Positions 11,544-21,331 of a stretch of 64,000 bases of DNA are shown here, one piece after another. The translations under genes and the position numbers were made by a program. The notes below the pieces were generated by a model. That model did not search any database, was not told the origin of the DNA, and saw only the letters and a program-made list of their open reading frames with translations. How positions within the stretch are numbered: the first letter of the stretch is position 1; each line of letters opens with the position of its first letter. Location of the stretch: positions 22,060 through 86,059 of the forward strand of contig QANT01008106.1 of NCBI GenBank assembly GCA_003254885.1, given 5' to 3'. This stretch comes from Purshia tridentata (lineage: Eukaryota > Streptophyta > Magnoliopsida > Rosales > Rosaceae).

Positions 11544-12729
11544 CACATACCAGTAAAGCTGAGGGGAGGTGTGTGCTAAAGTTTGGCCACCTGCTGATAC
11601 CCAGTAGAATCCAATGATCCACCAGATAAATGAAAACATTGTATTTGCAGATTCCAGATGCTTAGCAACACTGCTGAAAGATAAAAGCAAAAACAATGAA
11701 CGTGTATATGATATGTAGTACCAGCTGCAACTAACTACTACCTGCATTACCCTTCCAGTAGAAAACCAATTCAGTCATCCGTAATCAAATTTAACATGCA
11801 CACATACAGTCAGAAATTGTTGAATGAAAAGAAAACCAATGCCAACTCCCCACCAAGAAGCCCTAAAAGGCGAAGAATAATCACCAAACTAATCCCTCTA
11901 CTCTACATCATAGATTTTGCATACGTACCCCATAAGGAGAATGGGGTCAACCTATAGTAAATTTTCATTGTACTACAAATCAGAAGCCATTAAAAAGCAT
12001 TCCATACACAGCAGCTCTAACAATGTCAACACTATCAAGTAACATTCAAGCATTGTAACAACAAGAGTATAAATTTCACCAACTAACAGTTACAACAAAT
12101 ATCATATAAAAATGAAAACTTTGATTGCATTTACACAGTAAAAGTTGTTGGAAAAGATACCTGGTACCCTCCTCATTCAAATGATCAGCCAAAGACACAT
12201 ACTGCGACGAATCGTCTCTCGACCCGGAGCTCAAATTCCCAACACTCCCAACCCCTTCTTCGGCGGAATTGTTCCCCGAAAACCGGCGGTTCTGCCTGCA
12301 CTGCCGTCGTTGAAACTCAACGCAGACACACACCATGTGAAGCACGCATTGCAGAGCGTACCCCACAATCCACAGCCTCAGCGGCATGTTCGGCGATTCG
12401 AGCCGGCTCAGAACCAGCACCGTCGCCGCAACAACAACAAAAGCGAAATTCCAGATGATATCGAGAACCACGACCGGCTTCGAATACGCCCAATCGCTCT
12501 GCCTCTCCTCCAATTGCTCGGCGGCGGTCTCGCGGACCAGCATCGACGGCTCGCGCATGAGGCGGCGGCTGCTGGCCTGGCGCAGGAACCGCGCGGCTTG
12601 GCGGAGGCTCTGTCGGCGGACGAATCGGCGGCCCGAGTTGCTCTCGTCGGACGACCCACCCGAGTTGCTGAGCAACGGCGTCGTATCGACGATGTCGTCC
12701 GCGGATCGGTTGGGCGATGATGAGGCCAT
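8646..12729 (-). CDS. Multi-pass membrane RING-H2 E3 ubiquitin ligase (At1g12760/At1g63170-like)
   Basis: Five exons join in frame: 12729-12161, 11670-11551, 11463-11331, 9145-8984 and 8819-8646, giving 385 residues. The N-terminus carries a basic stretch ([18 protein letters not shown], about 34-51). Hydrophobic segments follow at about 86-108, 117-138, 200-215 and 231-270 (the last long enough for two passes and rich in cysteine). A RING-H2 finger lies at 330-370: Cys330-x2-Cys333, Cys348-x-His350-x2-His353-x2-Cys356, Cys367-x2-Cys370, with the conserved Trp360. Such proteins transfer ubiquitin from an E2 to membrane or cytosolic targets; the target here is unknown. The order and spacing match Arabidopsis At1g12760/At1g63170 as I remember them. 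Intron 3 (11330-9146) is about 2.2 kb because of a nested transposon; a (CT)n run starts just inside intron 2. The gene is divergent from RFC2. Confidence 0.95.
10105..10827. mobile_element. Non-autonomous Mutator-like element (MULE) nested in the TRIM left LTR
   Basis: The ends form inverted repeats of about 80 bp: the left starts GAGGTTTGCTATTCAC (10105) and includes CAAACTCTCTA, TTTATCAGT and GTGGTTTAGTCTTTC; the reverse complement of the right end has the same blocks with about 80% identity by eye. The insertion is flanked by a 9-10 bp repeat (AACCTCCTA at 10096-10104, TACCTCCTA at 10828-10836), the size typical of Mutator insertions. The intact right LTR of the TRIM has a single TACCTCCTA at the same place, which confirms the insertion point. 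The interior (about 10190-10745) carries no transposase; it is C-rich and then G-rich with short ORFs, and may be captured host DNA. Confidence 0.85.
10882..10894 (+). other. Retrotransposon primer-binding site (initiator tRNA-Met type)
   Basis: TGGTATCATAGCC differs at one base from the TGGTATCAGAGCC complement of the 3' end of plant initiator tRNA-Met, the usual primer of Copia elements and TRIMs. It starts immediately after the left LTR end (10881), as expected. Confidence 0.85.
11517..11542. repeat. (GA)n microsatellite beside a splice donor
   Basis: An uninterrupted GA run lies in intron 2 of the RING gene. On the sense (minus) strand it is (CT)n starting about eight bases after the GT of the donor at 11550. 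Confidence 0.95.
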
Positions 12730-13512
12730 TTCTCGGGGATGGATAATCGGATTCGAGTCGAGCTCGCGGAATTTTTACCTAACTCGGTGAGCTGAAATGC
12801 GGTTCAAGCTCAGCCTTAGCCCATGCAAATAGTGAAACGGTGCGTTTCGGAGAATCGAATAGGCGGAGGTTTTTTTGTGGCGGTGAGAGGATGGATAAGA
12901 CAAACGGCGACGATTACGATTTTGTTGTTCAAATGAATCCACTCTCTCTTTCTTTTTGTTTTATTCTTCTGACCAGGCTATGGTAATTTGTTTGAGACCA
13001 TATAACAGCGTACACGATTCGTTCGGTAATTACAGTTACTGCGACAGCTTTGGGCAACCGACAGCGGGAAGTATGGGAGGGTTGGGGAGTTAAGCAAGAT
13101 GGACGGCTGAGATCTGCCTATCGAGTGCTCAGTTAACGGTGGATGAATCTTCTCAAAGCTCCTAAAAGTTTCGTTTTGCTTTTTAGGACAAGATTTTATA
13201 TCTCTTCAGTTAATGTTTTATAGCTCTTGCAACAGCTGAAGATGGTATGATGCTGGAATTTTCAAAAAACAAACTACTGTGTCAAAAATCAAGTGTCAAA
13301 TTCGCTTTTTGGAATGCGATGGCTTGGTGATCTAAACCAAGGCTAATAATTTTTTAGGTGCGAAAACATGATTTGAATATAACACTAAATTACTAAATTT
13401 AGATCGACCATTATTTAACACAAAACTTAAATATAACAAAATTCTGCTAAATACAAATAATCAATAATAGGATTAGCGTCAAATATAAGTAACCTAATTT
13501 TGACATTATAAA

Positions 13513-13600
13513 TTCGTTTTACTAAAGCAAATTTATATATAGAAAATATTTTTTTTTTCATTTCGTTTTACTAAAGCAGATTTATATATAGAAAATTATT
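13513..13600. repeat. Tandem duplication, unit about 49 bp
   Basis: The string TTCGTTTTACTAAAGCA followed by ATTTATATATAGAAAAT occurs at 13513 and again at 13562, with one substitution in the shared core. It lies in non-coding DNA upstream of the RING gene. Confidence 0.8.
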
Positions 13601-14306
13601 ATTTTTTCATTCTTTTAATATGTTATATGAATCATTGTGTACAATAAAAAAAATTAAAAATTTCTCCACAAGCCAATCTTATAAATTTCAATGACCATTT
13701 GATCTGGTGAATCTTACCCAGTCTCCCTTTGTCGAAGTAAATTCTGAGTTCAAAACTCATATACAAGAGTTGATTAATAAAAAATAAATCTTATAAATGG
13801 CACTACCCACAAAACATAATCCGCAAAAAAAATGTCAAATATATACCTCGACCCCACTCAGATTTGTCGGCAGAACATCATAAATATAGCAAAATCCACG
13901 CATAAACAGTGTACCAAATCCATTACTCTACCCCACTCAAAGTCATAGTCATGACATCATAATTGCAACAAAATTTGAACATAAACAACATAGCAAACTA
14001 TAATATTACTTTATTCATATTCGCTTTCATAACCTTAACACAACAACATTAACATCACGACAATGTCGTAACCATTAACATGACACGTCATATTTGAGCC
14101 GTAGAGAGAGAAAGGAAGAGGATGATGGTTGGCTGGAGGCTGGGATGTCTCTAAAACCAAAAGTAGTGGGCTAGAGACACCAAAGGTAATAGGCCCTAGT
14201 AGGGGAGGATAAGAAATATCAAAAGCACAAATATTTTAAAACAAATAGTGTAAAATAAATAAGTGTGTGCAAGTGAATTAAATCATTCAAAAAATTAGTA
14301 TTAAGG

Positions 14307-15424
14307 AATGTAATTTCGATTTCGATAAAAATTTCGATGAAAATTTTGACGGAAATTTCGATGGAAATTTCTATTGAATTTCGATTTCGCTAGGGTTTAA
14401 ACAAAAATGACAGAAATTGATATCAAACGATGGAAATTTTAAATAAAACTTTACTACATACATATTTAATATACTATCTACTATTTTTATAAAAAACATT
14501 GAAAAAACAAATCATATTATATGTTTCATGTGATATAAAGTAAATATAATGCCTACTGACAACTGTAGACAAATTATGTTCAAAATATAATATAAATATA
14601 ATATAATATTAAGATATAAATATAGTATAAATATCATATTAGGGTATGTTTAGATTTAAAATATGGTATAAAAATCTTATTAGGGTGTATGTTTAAGATA
14701 TTTTTAATTAATTTTTATTTGAAAATATGTACTATATAAATTAAAAACACTAAAATCAAATTCAATATAACATTTAAACAATTTTAAATTCAAAAAAGAT
14801 TTTTATTATTTTTTTATACTCTCTCTCTCCCGCTTTCCCACTTCCCCACCTTTCCACGTGTTCCCCCCTTGGCCCTTCTTTCTTTTCTTTTCTTTTCTTT
14901 CTTTTTCTTTTCTTTCTTCCTCTCTTCCTTTCTCCTTCACCATCAGCCTTCAGGTCGCAGTTTCACCTTTTCTCCACTGTGCGCCGACCATTCACTGTCA
15001 CCAGCCACCTCTTTACAATCCAAGACCACTAATCAACTACCCAAGCCGCCGCCAACACAACTCACCCGTCACTCAACCCGGTCGGCCTCCTCACCTGAGA
15101 AATTGCAACCTTCCCGCCGGCTATTTTGGCTAATTCTGGCCACCTCCATGCTCCAATCACTCATGTATTTTGTGGGTTTTCCTTCCTCATCATGGGCTTC
15201 CATTTCCCTAAGGTTTGAGGTGCCAATTTTGTGTAATTTTGATTTTGATTTCTATGGTTTAAACGAAATTTCGCCCAAATTTCGGAATTTCGGTGAAATT
15301 TTCCGAAATTTCGGCAAAATCGTTGAAATTTTGACGAAAATATGATGAAATTGGCATTTCGTATCGGACCCTCCAAAAAACGATAATTTCGGCGAAATTT
15401 CGCCGAAATTACCGAAATTACATT
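14307..15424. mobile_element. 1.1-kb block with AAATTTCG-rich inverted ends, probable non-autonomous element
   Basis: The left end reads AATGTAATTTCG and the reverse complement of the right end reads the same 12 bases. Both flanks, about 100 bp on the left and 180 bp on the right, are built from many degenerate AAATTTCG/CGAAATTT units in opposite orientation, and both hold a GTTTAAAC palindrome near the inner edge. Possible flanking duplication: ATTAAGG (14300-14306) against ATTAGG (15425-15430), imperfect. The interior is AT-rich, then at about 14820-15200 strikingly C/T-rich with proline/serine-coding frames, possibly captured gene DNA. No transposase is seen. It could instead be a satellite-like repeat cluster; confidence in a true transposon is moderate. 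Confidence 0.5.
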
Positions 15425-16196
15425 ATTAGGTACTCAAAAAAGAAGAAGTATTAAACGCACCAACTTCATAAATCCTAACTAATGTGGCATTATTATAAAA
15501 AAGAGAAAATAATTAAAAATTTATTTGAACTTTGACTTATGTGTCAATTCAGATTGTGTATTAATATATGTTGTATCAATATGCCCTCTTAATTTTAATT
15601 TTAGAGCCAATTTGCTCTTTTTGTTAGTCCAATTACATTTTTCATCAAAAAAGGGCCATGGATGTGAAGTAGGTTGACTTTTATGGGCTTGTGTGTAGCA
15701 GTTAGCCCCGGAATTGGTGTTGGTGGTGGTGCTCACCGTTGTTTGACCTCCGACAATGATGTTTATGGGTTGCGAAGGTGGATGTGGGTGGGGGTGCTGT
15801 TGGTTACATGAATAAGAACAATCAAAGTAACACATGATAGTTTTGTATCGGACCATATTCAACCCTTGGATAAAAGCGTCTTTAAACCTTAGGATCTAAG
15901 TATTTCCCTTAACTTAAATCTCCCAAAAGAAATTAGCAGTGTGTGGAAATATCAAAAGCACAGGGGTTTCAAAACAAATAAATAAGCAGAATCACATTGG
16001 GAAAATTAAAATATGACCTTCTCTAGGCCCTTCCACATAAATATCAGAAGGAACATTTTCCCTCCAAATCGAAGCGGAGCGGCAAAGAGGGCTGTTCGCT
16101 CGCGAGGGTTACACTGCGCTGTGCAGTCCATCTCTTACATTGCGAGTTGCGACCTCTATTTTCTCACGGCCACAGCCAGCAGAAACGACAACAGAA

Positions 16197-19100
16197 ATGT
16201 CGTCGTCGTCTTCTTCTTCATCAACCTACGATATCCCGTGGGTGGAGAAGTACAGGCCCATCAAGGTCGCCGACATTGTGGGCAACGAAGACGCCGTATC
16301 TAGGCTTCAGGTCATCGCTCGTGACGGCAACGTGCCCAACCTCATCTTAGCCGTAAGTAATTCTCTCACTCACTGCTTCACAAATCCAACCCCATCAATT
16401 TCACTTAACCCTAAACCCTAGAGGAATACTCAAAATTTGGTCTGAATTTTGTGGATATGTTCTCAGAATCTTGTATTGTGGTGTGCATTTATGTATTCAT
16501 TGAGGTACCAAATTGCGTTGTTAATAGTAAACTCTAATGGGCATTTTAGTTTTTAACTTCCGTATTAGAATTTGGGCTCAGTTTGGTTTTTGAATTTGGT
16601 GAGAGGAATGCGGCTTTTTGTTGTTGAAAATTTAATATATTTTTGAACATTATTAGTATTCGTAGTCTGGAAATTGTTAAATTTTGATATTATAATAATG
16701 GGTGTGGAAAGAAGATTGGTTAAAAGCCCATGCATTGCGTTCGAAGCATGTGTTATCAGTTATCACATTCTATGTTTATTCATAGGTTTGAAAATTGGGG
16801 AAACGTTTTCTTGCTTGTTTGATAAGAACCATGCGAGTTTATTAGAACTTCAATCAATTTAATGGAATTTTTATATTATGCGTAATGGAAGTGAATTATA
16901 TGCTAGAGGCAACTTCAATGTGATTTGAAAGTTTAGGTCCACGGCGACGAGGGGCATTTAATTTAACATAGAGATTGCTTAGAAGGAAGATGAAAGTATG
17001 AAAATTACGGTTTTATGGGTTATCTTGTTTGGATTTTTGAAAAATGATACCAATCAAAACATGCCTTGATACTGATAGCTGTTACTCAGTTGAGGGGTGG
17101 TGTTTTGAGTTTGGGTTACAGAGCCATGATAGAAATGAAAAAGTGGGTTACAGAATATAAATGCACATTTAAGTGGTAAGGTTATAGCTGCTTGCAGTTA
17201 CTGGACCTATGCCTCTACTGATCACTTTTTATTGTTTTCAGGGTCCTCCTGGAACTGGTAAAACCACTAGTATACTGGCTCTTGCACATGAACTTTTGGG
17301 GCCAATTTATAAAGAGGCTGTTTTAGAGCTGAATGCATCAGATGACAGGTGAGTACATTTATGATCTTTATGGCATTCAATCTTTATATTACATTTGGTA
17401 TTTATCTTGAACTATTTATCATCACTTTCATGTTCAGGGGAATAGATGTTGTGAGGAACAAAATTAAGATGTTTGCTCAAAAGAAAGTAACACTGCCTCC
17501 TGGGAGGCATAAAATTGTCATCTTGGATGAAGCTGACAGGTAAGCACTGGTGGTATTGGCCCATGAAATGTACAAACGTTATCCCTCTGCCTATGTGTTT
17601 TAACTTTTTGGTACATCTGACTGTTCATTATTTCTAATATTTCTTTGTTATCTCTCTACTTTATTTCTTACTACAATTTGATTCTTTACATTACCTTATT
17701 TATTTCTTTTGGGGGATGGACCCTGGGGGTTGGAAATTCTATTTGTGTATTGTACAATTTCAGCATGACATCTGGAGCACAACAAGCTTTGAGGCGGACA
17801 ATGGAAATATATTCAAATTCCACTCGTTTCGCTCTTGCATGCAATACATCTTCCAAAATTATTGAGCCTATTCAGAGTAGATGTGCCCTTGTCCGATTTT
17901 CTAGATTGTCTGATCAGGAGATTCTTGGTCGCCTAATGGTAGTGGTTGAAGCTGAAAAGGTAAAGAAAATTCTTTACATTGTAATGTCTTAATTCTTCTT
18001 ACTGTCATCAATTAACTTCAAAGGAAAACTCCTCACTGATTATATTGGAATAATGATTCAACTTTACTTAAATATTTGGTTGGCAGAATTCTTTTAACTT
18101 GTCTACACTAGTTTATCCGAGAGGAGAAATTCTTTTTTCTCTGTTGAACTTTATATTGATTCTCTCATCCAAAAAAGTTTTTATATTGACTCATTTTTCT
18201 CTAAATTTTCTGTTCAGTTTTATTCTTTTCCCCACTACTGCTAGAGGTGGAAGTCCCAACCTGCTTAGCTATTTTTATTTATCAGAATGCTTTTTCATTT
18301 ACTCAATAAATTGATTCTTGTGTGTTATCTTTTAATCTTGTCCTCCATCTGTGTGTCACACTTGCAAAACAACATGGTAACATGTCTTTAATGCATGTAT
18401 TTATTGTATCATGCCAAAATAAGGGAAGAAAAAACCTTGCAACTTCAGTTTTTTATCTTTCTAAATTCTATCAGTGCTTAATAGTGATTTTTCAGGTTGA
18501 CATTTAACTTTGCCTCTTAATTAATGTCACCCTATGAACTGGTGTATCATCCTTCTGCCTTTAGATGCGGCTTGATAAAGCTTAGTCTTAGAGGTTTATA
18601 TTTCCCAGGGATTCCACCTACTTTGTAGAACATATGCCTAACTTACTAAGACTCGCTTTAGTTTTGATCCTTGCACTGCATGATTGATTATTAAAAACAA
18701 GTCCTTCCAATGATCAGAATTCACAAGGAACTGCTTCACTGATCTACTATTGCCATTTAGAATACATGAGTTTTGAAAATTTTGGTTTGTGTATATTTGA
18801 TCTGTTGTTTGTCATCAATGAAGGTTCCCTATGTTCCAGAAGGTCTTGAAGCCATTATTTTTACTGCTGATGGTGACATGAGGCAGGCATTGAATAACTT
18901 GCAAGCTACAAACAGTGGATTCCGGTTTGTCAACCAAGAAAATGTTTTCAAGGTTATACTTACGAAATACTTTGAAATTTTCATATGTTTCCTATGTTCT
19001 TTGGTAATCCTATAAGGTATTTATTGGTTTTCAGGTCTGTGACCAGCCTCATCCATTGCATGTTAAGAATATGGTGCGAAATGTACTTGAAGGGAAATTT

Positions 19101-19423
19101 GATGATGCTTGTTTGGGTCTCAAGCAGCTCTACGATTTGGGCTACTCCCCAACTGACATAATCACAACCTTTTTCCGTATCATAAAAAACTATGATATGG
19201 CTGAGTATTTGAAATTGGAATTCATGAAGGTATGCACAGTCCAAACTTTATCCACATTTTTCTCTCCGAGATCTTGCTTTCTCACAAGCCCTTTACTCAT
19301 CCGAGTTTGCAGGAAACTGGTTTTGCTCACATGAGAATCTGTGATGGAGTTGGCTCATACCTTCAGCTGTGTGGTCTTCTAGCCAAGCTTTCCTTAGTCC
19401 GTGAAACAGCTAAAGCAATATAA
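16197..19423 (+). CDS. RFC2: Replication factor C subunit 2 (clamp-loader small subunit)
   Basis: Seven exons join in frame: 16197-16352, 17242-17348, 17438-17539, 17764-17959, 18824-18952, 19035-19229 and 19313-19423, giving 331 residues. RFC2 is one of four small AAA+ subunits that, with RFC1, load the PCNA sliding clamp onto primer ends in the nucleus. Visible motifs are the entry motif PWVEKYRP, Walker A GPPGTGKT (53-60), Walker B DEAD (118-121) and the arginine-finger SRC motif (160-162), followed by sensor 2 ([11 protein letters not shown]) and the C-terminal collar region. Length and sequence match Arabidopsis RFC2 (At1g63160) nearly throughout, as I recall it. The start is the ATG at 16197; the frame is open upstream but has no ATG. 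The six GT-AG introns lie in the family positions. All catalytic residues are intact. Confidence 0.98.
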
Positions 19424-20386
19424 GTATTAAGTGCTACTAGAATAGTAGAATCTGCAATGTGTTTTCTTAAATGGAGAATCTGCAATGTCTTAGGTTTTGA
19501 ATATTTTTTGTTCCGCAGTTCAGAAATCTATGTTTTGTCAGGAGAAATTGATGGTCACTTTTAGGTGTAAATTCATGTCCTCTGACTCTTGTCTAAATTG
19601 CCTTATCATCTTTAATTAAGTAATGGAAAGTTTAAATAATTAAAGATGATATTCATATTATTGTTTAATATAAATGAAATATAGACTAAAATTCTAAAGA
19701 AAAACTGTCGATTTGATCTCAAGACAAAAAAATCAGTGCTGCTCTATGGAACATTAGAATTTATCTTCAAATGTTGTTCGTCAATGGTACAAACACCATG
19801 CAAATCGATTTATAGATCTCTGTCTTAAAATGAAAAGAAATTTCATTCCGTCAAATTTAAAGGTTGAAAATGTGTTTGTATATCAGATGGCACATGCATA
19901 ATCTCCAATAAGGTGCAACCCTTCATAGGTGTCCTCATTTGTTGGATTTTTCAGTGTAACTGATATACCATTACATGATGTAACTAATATATGTATCATA
20001 ATATAGATAGATGTTATTAATATTACACCCTATAAAAATAAATATGTTGTCCAACATAGAATTGTTTTCAATATTGGGATCCTTGACAATAGTCAAAGGT
20101 GCGGCCTTCATACGAGTCTGACCACCAATAAGCCCACGCATTCTAGTTAAATGGCCCATTCTTAAGCTTTCTCTTTTCTGGCCCAGAAACCCATAGCTCT
20201 GTCTGGGCCGGTGTAAATGGCCGAAATGGTCTCCATACGACGTCGTCTTTTCGCAGAAAAACCGCGAACGCCTTTTGTAGGTGACAGTTAAATTCGTACC
20301 CGGAAGCGTTAGGGTTTTAGACTTTGGACAGGTCCAGGATTTACAGAGCAGAGCGGCGGCAGGCACCACCAGCTTCAGCAGCAGCG
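19424..20386. other. Intergenic between RFC2 and eL24
   Basis: It holds the presumed 3' UTR of RFC2 (from 19424), AT-rich spacer to about 20080, then the eL24 promoter and 5' UTR. No ORF with coding character is seen. Confidence 0.7.
20153..20317 (+). promoter_or_regulatory. eL24 promoter: site II (GGCCCA/TGGGCC) and telo-box
   Basis: Site II-type motifs occur at 20153-20159 (GGCCCAT), 20180-20185 (GGCCCA) and 20204-20209 (TGGGCC). A telo-box (TTAGGGTTT) lies at 20309-20317, 70 bases before the start codon. This combination is a known signature of plant ribosomal-protein and proliferation genes, bound by TCP-class and Myb-like telobox factors. No TATA box is visible, which is also usual for this class. 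Confidence 0.8.
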
Positions 20387-21331
20387 ATGGTTCTCAAGAC
20401 CGAGCTTTGTCGCTTCAGTGGTGGCAAGATTTACCCTGGCAGGGGTATCAGATTCATTCGCTCTGATTCTCAGGTTAAAACTATATTCCTCTTTCATTGC
20501 ATCTCTCTCTCACTCTCACTCTCTCTCTCTTATTTGATTCGGATTATAATCAATCAATATTTGACTGATTCGCGGTATTGGTGAAGGTCTTCCTCTTCGC
20601 CAATTCAAAATGCAAGAGGTACTTCCACAACCGCCTCAAGCCCTCCAAGCTCACCTGGACAGCCATGTATAGGAAGCAACACAAGAAGGTACATTACATT
20701 ACATTTGTTGTTAAATCTTCAAACTTAGAGATGAGTCATGCTTATTTTTGAATCCCTTTTTCAATTCCATCATAACTGTGTCTGTAATGTAGGACATTGC
20801 TGCTGAGTCTGTGAAGAAGAAGCGCCGGGCCACCAAGAAGCCTTATTCGAGGTCCATAGTTGGTGCCACATTGGAAGTTATACAGAAACGGAGAACCGAA
20901 AAGGCTGAAGTCCGTGACGCTGCCCGTGAGGCCGCTCTACGGTATGCTGTGCTTAATTCTATGCTTTACTTGATCAAATTCATAAAATTTAAATTCTGGG
21001 TTGTTCAGCGTGGAAGCTGTTGCTCATATCTTGCATTGTATGCATAGTGTCTCTTGGTGTTTATGCTATTCTGTGATTTATTTGATCAATTTGATGAAAA
21101 ATAAATTTTGGTTTGTTCATCATGGAATGTGTTGCTCACATCTTGCATTGTGTGTATGTCTCTGTGTTTTTCAGTGAAATTAAGGAGAGAATCAAGAAAA
21201 CCAAGGATGAAAAGAAGGCGAAGAAAGCAGAATTGTCGGCCAAGTCACACAAGACTCAGTCCAAGGGCAATGTGGCCAAGGCTGCAGCACCCAAGGCCAC
21301 CAAGCTCGGAGGTGGTGGCGGAAAGCGATGA
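20387..21331 (+). CDS. RPL24: Cytosolic 60S ribosomal protein L24 (eL24)
   Basis: Four exons join in frame: 20387-20473, 20587-20688, 20793-20941 and 21175-21331, giving 164 residues, the usual plant length. The N-terminal L24e fold is clear ([20 protein letters not shown], then [20 protein letters not shown]), followed by a lysine/arginine-rich helix and a basic, Ala/Lys-rich tail ending GGGGGKR. eL24 sits in the large subunit and contributes an intersubunit bridge; in Arabidopsis the RPL24B protein (STV1) also promotes re-initiation after upstream ORFs. The start is the ATG at 20387; the frame is open upstream without an ATG. Intron 1 contains a CT-rich run and intron 3 an internal duplication. 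Confidence 0.98.
20970..21165 (+). repeat. Tandem duplication inside eL24 intron 3
   Basis: Two copies of about 112 bp each run from TTGATCAA through TGTTGCTCA(T/C)ATCTTGCATTGT (about 20970-21052 and about 21082-21165). They make up most of intron 3 (20942-21174). The copies are diverged by substitutions and small indels. Confidence 0.75.

Larger units (their letters stand above)
12730..16196. other. Divergent upstream region shared by the RING gene and RFC2
   Basis: This 3.5-kb stretch separates the start codons of two divergent genes. It contains a 49-bp tandem duplication at about 13513-13600, a block with inverted ends at 14307-15424 (listed separately) and otherwise AT-rich DNA with no recognisable coding region. 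Short presumed 5' UTRs flank each start. The proximal promoters are probably within a few hundred bases of 12729 and 16197, but I see no clear TATA box at either. Confidence 0.6.

Noticed and set aside
12145-12720. 191-residue open frame on the plus strand
   Set aside because: It lies antisense to exon 1 of the RING gene and follows from that exon's GC-rich codons.
14858-15345. 158-residue Phe/Ser/Pro-rich open frame
   Set aside because: It arises from the C/T-rich core and CTTTT runs of the inverted-end block; no domain.
16140-16196. In-frame extension upstream of the RFC2 start
   Set aside because: The frame is open but has no ATG; the ATG at 16197 matches the family start. The same holds for eL24 (20324-20386), the kinase (43880-43836) and RLP-A (57967-57938).
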